The notes below the pieces were generated by a model that saw nothing but the letters and a program-made list of their open reading frames with translations, searched no databases and was not told the DNA's origin. From assembly GCA_023433465.1 (NCBI GenBank), contig JAEZCR010000034.1, positions 1-18,585 on the forward strand: a stretch of 18,585 bases of DNA, in the 5' to 3' direction. This DNA is from Pseudomonadota bacterium. Its GTDB lineage: Bacteria; Pseudomonadota; Gammaproteobacteria; Steroidobacterales; Steroidobacteraceae. This document shows positions 13,597-18,585 of the stretch, one piece after another (position 1 is the stretch's first letter; the number at the start of each line of letters is the position of its first letter). The translations under genes and the position numbers were made by a program.

Positions 13597-15681
13597 TTAT
13601 TTGAAAACGTAGCGCTTGGGCGGCTCGGTCACACCGTGACCCTGTCCCAGGTGCTTCCAGAGAAAATCGCCGATCGTCGTCAGCATGACCTTCGAGGTAT
13701 TCCTGGAAAATCCGCCGTGACCTTCGTCCTCGAGGCGCAGCAGCGTGACCTTTCGGCCGGACTTCTCGAGCAGTTTCTGGAAGCTCTCCGATTGTGAAAA
13801 CGGGATGATCTCGTCCTCGTCGCCATGGATGAGCAGGATCGGGGTCTTGATGGCATCCACGTGATACGCGGGCGATATCGACCGGATGTATTCCTTGTCC
13901 TTGTCGGGATCGCCTACCGTGCGCACGTAATGCGCGAATACCTCCGAGTCGTCGCCGTATTTCTTCTTCTTCCAGCGGATGAATTCATCGAGATCGGTGA
14001 CGCCGGCGACCGACACCGCGCACTTGTACGCCATGGGTGTGAGCGTCGCGCCGGCGAGCGCCGCGTAACCGCCGTAAGACATGCCGACGATGCACACGCG
14101 ATCCGGATCGACGATGCCCTGGTCGATCAGCGCCCTCACACCGTCAGTGAGATCGTCCTGCATCTTGAGGCCGCGCTCGCGGTGGCCTTTGGATTCGAAG
14201 GCCTGGCCGAAACCGGCGGAGCCACGGAAATTCGGCTGGAACACCGCGTATCCGCGCGACGCGATGTACTGGACCCAAGCATCGAATTCGAGCTGGTCGC
14301 GCGCCTGGGGGCCGCCGTGCGGCATCAGCACCAGCGGCAGGTTCTTCGCGTCCCGAGCTCCGGGTGGATAGGACAGGTATCCCGTCAGCTCGAGCCCGTC
14401 GCGCGCCTTGTAGTTCACGACCGTCGCGCTGGCCAGTGCCTTCTTGGCGAGCGCACCCTGCCGCCAGCCGAGGAGTTCGATCTTCTTCTCGTCGACCAGG
14501 TAGTAGTAGTACGCCGGAGCGTCCACCGGCCCATCGACCAGGAGAAGAATGATGCTGGAATCCTCGGACGCATCGACGATGTACACGTTGGCGGACTGAT
14601 CGAAGAATTTGCGAATGCCGCGCATGGATGCATTCAACTTCGGATCGGCGAAATCGCAAATGCGCGTGTGTTCGACGTAGCAGTGATAATGGACTTGCTT
14701 GCCGTCGGCGGCGGTGCGCGCGAACGTGATGTCGTAGCGCGAATTCTCGACGACCGGGTCTCCGAAGGATTCGCTCGGCAGGTCGTATAGATAGATGCCC
14801 ATGCGATCCCGGCCCTCCGGCCGCGCGAGCACGTAGAACTTCGTGGGATCGTCGGAAGGCCCGAGATTCATGAACTCGGGTTGCTCCTCGACTTCCTGGC
14901 GTCGCATGCTGTGGTACTTCTTCCACTTGCCGTCCTCGAGACGGCGGTAGTAACGCAGCGTCCCGGCGGAGTATTCGATGCGTCCGATGGGCTGGCCGTC
15001 TACATCGAGCCACCAGTCGATGATGCTTTCCTTCTGCGGTTCGACGACCTTGCCTCGGCCCGTGTCCACGTCGACCTTGAACAGGCTGCGTCCGTCCCAG
15101 CCGCCGATGCGCAAGAGAATGTGCTTGGGATCCTTCCACAGCATCGATGCGACGTCGCTCGTGTCGGCGGCGCCGACCAGGGCGTCGTTGAATTGCTCCC
15201 CGAGCATCGCGACCGTGTTCTTGCCATCCCGATCGACGGCGTACAGGCGATTACCCAACTTGAGCAGGTTGCCGCGCGACAGCCGCGAATAGTCCAGTCC
15301 TTCATCGGCGCGGCTGCGCAACTGGAAGAGCAGGCGGTTCTCGGTCTTCCAGGACACGTAACCCATGCGCACGTCGATCTGGTCGCCGAAGGCGTCCTTG
15401 TTGATGCGCGCGATGATCTTCTTCTCGCCGGTGGCGAACTCGACCAGGAGGATGGCGTCCTCGCTGTCGCGCCGGACGACCGCCGCGAGCGTCTTGCCGG
15501 TGGGGGAAATGTCGACGTCGACGATGTTGGATTCGGAAAAGAGGTCCTCGATCGTCACCGTTGGCAGAGGCGCCGCCGGGGTAGTTTGGGCGAGGGCGGG
15601 AAGGATGAACGCGGCGCTCAATGCGGTGGCGAGCAGGATCGATGGCGCGCGCGGCCGGCGCAGCCGGGGTAGTTCGAACAC
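13597..15681 (-). CDS. Secreted S9 (prolyl oligopeptidase) family serine peptidase
   Basis: 694 residues with a signal peptide (about 1-32, ending FILPALAQ). Residues about 40-420 form a beta-propeller-like region with repeated blades (SPTGKTLAAV, LYAVDRDGK, KFYVLARPEG, ASEDSSIILLL). The C-terminal alpha/beta-hydrolase domain has the oxyanion string MPHGGPQARD and FQPNFRGSAGFGQ. Its catalytic triad is S535 (GMSYGGY), D623 (HGDEDEIIP) and H655 (DEGHGGF). It resembles S9C acylaminoacyl-peptidase or dipeptidyl-peptidase relatives that clip short peptides outside the cytoplasm. Start ATG 15681 gives a complete signal peptide. The 83 bases upstream separate it from the GntR operon, contain a hairpin, and may carry its promoter; no convincing -10/-35 pair was found. 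Confidence 0.94.
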   Translation of the reverse strand: MFELPRLRRPRAPSILLATALSAAFILPALAQTTPAAPLPTVTIEDLFSESNIVDVDISPTGKTLAAVVRRDSEDAILLVEFATGEKKIIARINKDAFGDQIDVRMGYVSWKTENRLLFQLRSRADEGLDYSRLSRGNLLKLGNRLYAVDRDGKNTVAMLGEQFNDALVGAADTSDVASMLWKDPKHILLRIGGWDGRSLFKVDVDTGRGKVVEPQKESIIDWWLDVDGQPIGRIEYSAGTLRYYRRLEDGKWKKYHSMRRQEVEEQPEFMNLGPSDDPTKFYVLARPEGRDRMGIYLYDLPSESFGDPVVENSRYDITFARTAADGKQVHYHCYVEHTRICDFADPKLNASMRGIRKFFDQSANVYIVDASEDSSIILLLVDGPVDAPAYYYYLVDEKKIELLGWRQGALAKKALASATVVNYKARDGLELTGYLSYPPGARDAKNLPLVLMPHGGPQARDQLEFDAWVQYIASRGYAVFQPNFRGSAGFGQAFESKGHRERGLKMQDDLTDGVRALIDQGIVDPDRVCIVGMSYGGYAALAGATLTPMAYKCAVSVAGVTDLDEFIRWKKKKYGDDSEVFAHYVRTVGDPDKDKEYIRSISPAYHVDAIKTPILLIHGDEDEIIPFSQSESFQKLLEKSGRKVTLLRLEDEGHGGFSRNTSKVMLTTIGDFLWKHLGQGHGVTEPPKRYVFK

Positions 15682-15745
15682 GTGGACTCCCTCTGGTTTT
15701 TATCCGCATCTGATGATCGTCGTCGGGAGCCGGATTTGTCCATAG

Positions 15746-15762
15746 GGCGGCGTAGGGCCGCC
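15746..15762 (-). terminator. Hairpin after the GntR gene, possible weak terminator
   Basis: A perfect 6-bp stem (GGCGGC and GCCGCC) with a 5-base loop begins three bases beyond the GntR gene's stop, ahead of the S9 peptidase gene. No T-run follows on the - strand, so intrinsic termination would be weak and partial read-through into the peptidase gene is possible. Confidence 0.35.
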
Positions 15763-15764
15763 GT

Positions 15765-16529
15765 TCACGCGCCGACGCGGCGCTCGAGGGCGATGCGCGC
15801 GATCTCGAAACCGCGACGGAAATCACGGATATGTTTCTCCATCCAGTCGTGGGCGCCGGCCGCGTCCCGTTCGCGGATGGAGCTGATGAGCCTGCGTTGC
15901 GCCGCCGAGATGCGGCCCTGCGCCTGCGGAACCTTGTCGATCATCGCGCCGAGCGAGGGCACGAGCAGCTGGATGATGGGTTCGTGCGCCAGCATGAAGA
16001 CGCCGTTGTGCGTGGCTTCGCCGATGGCGCGGAAGAAGTCGGCGGTCTGCTCGACCGCCTCGCCGGTAGTGAGGCCGCCTTCGGCGCGGGCCGCCAGGGC
16101 ATCGAGCCTCTGCAGGTCATCCTGCTTGCGGTTGCGGGCCGCGGCCGCGGCGATCGGCGGCTCGAAAGCCATGAGTGCTTCCCAGACGTCGTGATAGGTG
16201 ACGTCGTGTAATGACATCGCCCGCGACACGCTTGCGGCGACGTCGCCGCGCTCCGGGCGCGTGACCATCATCAGCTTCGAGCCGCGCTCGCGCTTGAGCA
16301 CGCCGTTGGTCTCGAGCTCGCGCAGCGCCTCGCGCACGGTGCCGCGATGCACGCCGAACTGTCGTGCGAGCTCGATCTCGGGTGGCAGGCGTTCGCCCGC
16401 GTTGATCGTGCGGTCGGTGATGCGCTCCAGCAGCGCGGCGGCCACCTTGCGGTAGGCAGGCTCGACGCGGATGGGTTCGAACTCGGCGGCGCCGTTGCGT
16501 TTCGTGTCGTTCTTCGGGGATCGCGCCAT
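15765..16529 (-). CDS. FadR-subfamily GntR transcriptional regulator
   Basis: 254 residues. The winged helix-turn-helix spans about 24-90 (ERLPPEIELARQFGVHRGTVREALRELETNGVLKRERGSK), the GntR hallmark. The rest is an all-helical FCD effector domain (about 110-245). FCD domains usually bind a metal through D-x3-H and two later histidines. Here D164 is present, but the usual next ligand is not histidine (DFFRAIGE), while H227 and H233 remain, so metal or ligand binding may differ. It starts 3 bases after the stop of the isovaleryl-CoA dehydrogenase gene and should be cotranscribed with it. The likely target is the divergent promoter at 17706-17757, which holds a TTGT-N3-ACAA palindrome. A leucine-catabolism intermediate as inducer is an inference from context. 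The better known liu regulator LiuR is MerR-type, unlike this one. Confidence 0.92.
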   Translation of the reverse strand: MARSPKNDTKRNGAAEFEPIRVEPAYRKVAAALLERITDRTINAGERLPPEIELARQFGVHRGTVREALRELETNGVLKRERGSKLMMVTRPERGDVAASVSRAMSLHDVTYHDVWEALMAFEPPIAAAAARNRKQDDLQRLDALAARAEGGLTTGEAVEQTADFFRAIGEATHNGVFMLAHEPIIQLLVPSLGAMIDKVPQAQGRISAAQRRLISSIRERDAAGAHDWMEKHIRDFRRGFEIARIALERRVGA

Positions 16530-16532
16530 GCG

Positions 16533-17705
16533 TCAGGCAGTCAGCTCGTAGATCTCGCGTCCGATGAGCATACGACGGATCTCCTGCGTGCCGGCGCCGA
16601 TTTCATAAAGCTTGGCGTCGCGCAGCAGGCGTCCCGCGGCGTAGTCGTTGATGTATCCGTTGCCACCCAGCGCCTGAATCGCCTCGAGGCACATCTGCGT
16701 CGCGCGGTCCGCGCCGAACAGGATCGCGGCGGCCGCGTCCTGGCGCGAGCAGCGACCCGCGTCGCAGGCGCGACCGATCGCGTAGGCATAGGCGCGCGCG
16801 GCATTCAGCGAGGCGTACATGTCGGCTAGTTTGGCCTGCATGAGCTGGAAGGTGCCGACGGGCTGGCCAAACTGCTTGCGTTCGTGGACGTAGGGCAGTA
16901 CGAGGTCGAGCGCCGCGGCCATGAGGCCGAGCGGTCCGCCCGCGAGCACGGCGCGTTCGTAGTCGAGGCCCTTCATGAGCACGCGCACGCCCTGGTTGAA
17001 TCCGCCGAGCAGATTGGACTCGGGCACGAAGCAGTCCTCGAACACGAGCTCGGAAGTGGACGAGCCGCGCATGCCGAGCTTGTCGAGCTTCTGCGCGGTG
17101 GAGAAACCCGCGAAGCCTTTCTCGACGATGAACGCGGTGATGCCGCGCGGGCCGGCGGATGCGTCCGTCTTCGCGTACACGACCGCGACATCGGCGTCGG
17201 GGCCGTTGGTGATCCACATCTTGCGGCCGGTGAGGGCGTAGCCGCCGTCGCGCCTGACGGCGCGCAGCTGCATGCCGACGACGTCGGAGCCGGCGCCGGG
17301 CTCGCTCATCGCGAGCGCGCCGACGTGTTCGCCCGACACGAGCTTCGGTAGATAGCGGTCGCGCTGCTCGTCCGTGGCGTTGAGCACGATCTGGTTCATG
17401 CACAGGTTCGAATGCGCGCCGTACGAGAGGCCGACGGATCCCGAGGCGCGGGAGATTTCTTCCATCGCGACGATGTGCGCGAGGTAGCCGAGGTTGGCTC
17501 CGCCCCAGCGTTCCGGCACGGTGATGCCGAGCAGGCCGGCTTCGCCGAGCTCGGGCCACAGATCACGGGGAAATTCGTTGGTGCGGTCGATCTCCTCGGC
17601 GCGTGGCGCGATGCGCTCGCGCGCGAAACGCCTCACCTGGGCGCGCACCTCGTCGAGCTCCTCGCCGAGGCCGAAATCGAAATCGCAGCGATCGAGTGGG
17701 TTCAT
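16533..17705 (-). CDS. liuA: Isovaleryl-CoA dehydrogenase
   Basis: An FAD-dependent acyl-CoA dehydrogenase that converts isovaleryl-CoA to 3-methylcrotonyl-CoA, the third step of leucine breakdown, passing electrons to ETF in the cytoplasm. The 390 residues match the family. The FAD-binding signature LAMSEPGAGSD is at 131-141 and KMWITNG at 162-168. The catalytic base is E250 in GLDYERAVLAGGPLGLM, the helix position characteristic of isovaleryl-CoA dehydrogenase, whereas most other acyl-CoA dehydrogenases carry the glutamate near the C-terminus. The end EIGAGTQEIRRMLIGRE is also typical. ATG 17705 is preceded by only a weak ribosome site. It is followed by the GntR regulator after 3 bases, and its partner, the carboxylase beta subunit that uses its product, is divergent 52 bases away. 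Confidence 0.95.
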   Translation of the reverse strand: MNPLDRCDFDFGLGEELDEVRAQVRRFARERIAPRAEEIDRTNEFPRDLWPELGEAGLLGITVPERWGGANLGYLAHIVAMEEISRASGSVGLSYGAHSNLCMNQIVLNATDEQRDRYLPKLVSGEHVGALAMSEPGAGSDVVGMQLRAVRRDGGYALTGRKMWITNGPDADVAVVYAKTDASAGPRGITAFIVEKGFAGFSTAQKLDKLGMRGSSTSELVFEDCFVPESNLLGGFNQGVRVLMKGLDYERAVLAGGPLGLMAAALDLVLPYVHERKQFGQPVGTFQLMQAKLADMYASLNAARAYAYAIGRACDAGRCSRQDAAAAILFGADRATQMCLEAIQALGGNGYINDYAAGRLLRDAKLYEIGAGTQEIRRMLIGREIYELTA

Positions 17706-17757
17706 GGGCGGGCGTCGCTTGCCTTCAATTCGTCAATTGTACTATTGTCGGACAATC
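17706..17757. promoter_or_regulatory. Divergent promoter region between liuA and liuB
   Basis: The 52 bases between the two start codons must serve both operons. An AT-rich core at 17724-17757 stands out in GC-rich surroundings. It contains CAATT-CGTC-AATTG (17726-17739), a direct repeat of ATTGT (17736 and 17744), and the palindrome listed separately. A possible + strand promoter is TTGCCT (17719-17724) with TACTAT (17740-17745), a short 15-base spacing; the RNA would then have almost no leader. A - strand TACAAT (17736-17741) has no good -35. Confidence 0.6.
17744..17756. promoter_or_regulatory. Putative FadR-type GntR operator ATTGT-CGG-ACAAT
   Basis: This perfect 5-bp-arm palindrome contains TTGT-N3-ACAA, which fits the known FadR-subfamily operator pattern TNGT-N(0-3)-ACNA. 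It ends one base before the liuB ATG and overlaps the possible -10, so binding by the adjacent GntR protein should repress liuB and perhaps liuA together with the regulator itself. Confidence 0.6.
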
Positions 17758-18585
17758 ATGCCGCCGCTCGAATCCAAAGTCGATAGGACAAGTCCGGAAT
17801 TCGCCGCCAACGGGACGGCCATGCGTGCACTGGTCGACGAATTGAAGGCCCGGCTGGCCAGAACGGCGCTGGGCGGCGGGGAGGCGGCACGCGCGAAACA
17901 TGTGGCCCGGGGCAAGTTGCTGCCGCGCGACCGCGTGGAAATGCTGCTGGATCCGGGCGCGCCATTCCTCGAGCTCTCGCCGCTGGCGGCGAACGGGATG
18001 TACGACGATGAATCTCCAGGCGCCGGGATCATCACCGGCATCGGTCGGGTCTCGGGGCGCGAGTGCATGATCGTCTGCAACGATCCGACGGTGAAGGGGG
18101 GCACTTACTACCCGGTCACGATCAGGAAACATCTGCGCGCGCAGCGCGTGGCCGAGGAGAACCGGCTGCCCTGCATCTATCTCGTCGACTCCGGTGGCGC
18201 GCACCTGCCGAGCCAGGACGAGGTGTTTCCAGACGAGCAGCACTTCGGGCGCATCTTCTACAACCAGGCCAACATGTCCGCGGCGGGCATCCCGCAGATC
18301 GCGGTGGTCATGGGTTCGTGCACCGCCGGTGGCGCATACGTGCCGGCGATGAGCGATGAATCGATCATCGTGCGCAACCAGGGAACGATCTTCCTCGGCG
18401 GTCCGCCGCTCGTGAAAGCCGCCACCGGAGAAGTCGTGACGGCCGAGGAGCTCGGCGGCGGCGAAGTCCACGCCAAACTATCCGGCGTCGTCGATCACCT
18501 CGCCGAGAACGACGCGCACGCCCTCGGCATCGCGCGCAGGATTGTGGCAGGCCTGGGGACAGATCTATTTGGGACAGATTTCAAA
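17758..18585 (+). CDS. liuB: Methylcrotonoyl-CoA carboxylase beta (carboxyltransferase) subunit, 5' half; frame runs into a repeat
   Basis: It transfers CO2 from carboxybiotin to 3-methylcrotonyl-CoA, giving 3-methylglutaconyl-CoA in leucine catabolism; the biotin-bearing alpha subunit is needed and is not in the window. Visible are 276 codons open to the right edge, where the family has about 535 residues. Family strings are VARGKLLPRDRVEMLLDPG, SPGAGIITGIGRVSG, VKGGTYYPVTIRKHLRAQ, LVDSGGAHLPSQDEVFPD, GSCTAGGAYVPAMSDES and GGPPLVKAATGE. Coding similarity holds to ARRIVAGL (about residue 266). After that the frame reads GTDLFGTDFK, encoded by repeat-like DNA (18554-18585), where homologues continue with a conserved linker (NLNR-like). 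Either the gene is interrupted or the assembly jumps into a repeat. ATG 17758 is set by the N-terminus and has a weak ribosome site. Confidence 0.88.
   Translation, partial: MPPLESKVDRTSPEFAANGTAMRALVDELKARLARTALGGGEAARAKHVARGKLLPRDRVEMLLDPGAPFLELSPLAANGMYDDESPGAGIITGIGRVSGRECMIVCNDPTVKGGTYYPVTIRKHLRAQRVAEENRLPCIYLVDSGGAHLPSQDEVFPDEQHFGRIFYNQANMSAAGIPQIAVVMGSCTAGGAYVPAMSDESIIVRNQGTIFLGGPPLVKAATGEVVTAEELGGGEVHAKLSGVVDHLAENDAHALGIARRIVAGLGTDLFGTDFK
18554..18585. repeat. Tandem GGGACAGAT-type repeat inside the liuB frame
   Basis: The last 32 bases hold two direct copies of a 15-base unit: GGGACAGATCTATTT at 18556-18570 and GGGACAGATTTCAAA at 18571-18585. They share GGGACAGAT and have T/A-rich ends. 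The unit resembles REP-like dispersed repeats and the TGGGGACA/GGGGACAGA strings at 3973-4020 in reverse. It extends past the window. Confidence 0.65.

Overview
The window is GC-rich, densely coded Proteobacterial chromosome. Entner-Doudoroff Edd, a glutathione-dependent formaldehyde pathway, isovaleryl-CoA/methylcrotonyl-CoA catabolism, Tat-exported proteins and many exported hydrolases fit an aerobic soil or water gammaproteobacterium of the Steroidobacter/Xanthomonadales kind. That placement is inference from protein style; there is no rRNA or other marker gene here. No tRNA, CRISPR array, phage or intact transposase was seen, and no stretch above 300 bases lacks a gene. || Left part (1-3950): the 3' end of edd meets, tail to tail, a Tat-exported protein made of two copies of a lipocalin-like DUF1579-type module. 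A GcvA-like LysR regulator is divergent from it. The LysR gene abuts a class I methyltransferase pseudogene carrying two frame-breaking lesions. || Middle (3951-9256): a + strand operon frmA-gfa-fghA converts formaldehyde plus glutathione to formate. Converging on it is a - strand pair, a CMO/GbcA-like Rieske oxygenase and an AdiC-like APC transporter, which overlap by TTGA. If the Rieske enzyme is an N-demethylase it would release the formaldehyde that the neighbouring operon removes; this is a hypothesis. || Right-middle (9257-15681), all - strand: a TPR protein, an exported M23-like protein lacking its first zinc-ligand histidine, an M28 lipoprotein peptidase, a Tat-exported Gfo/Idh/MocA oxidoreductase and a secreted S9 prolyl-oligopeptidase-family enzyme. 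|| Right end (15765-18585): a leucine/isovalerate catabolic locus. A FadR-type GntR regulator and isovaleryl-CoA dehydrogenase form one operon, divergent from the methylcrotonoyl-CoA carboxylase beta subunit gene. The 52-base space between them holds a 13-bp palindrome of FadR-family operator type. The carboxylase reading frame runs into a GGGACAGAT-type repeat just before the window ends. || Short repeats sit at gene borders at four places (3973-4020, 6625-6690, 9241-9251, 18554-18585). Three share GGGAC/GGGGAC cores; the fourth is an unrelated GTGCC/GGCAC palindrome. They supply or move stop and start codons of the adjacent genes, and are the least explained structure in the window. I saw no clear, wholly new multi-gene system.
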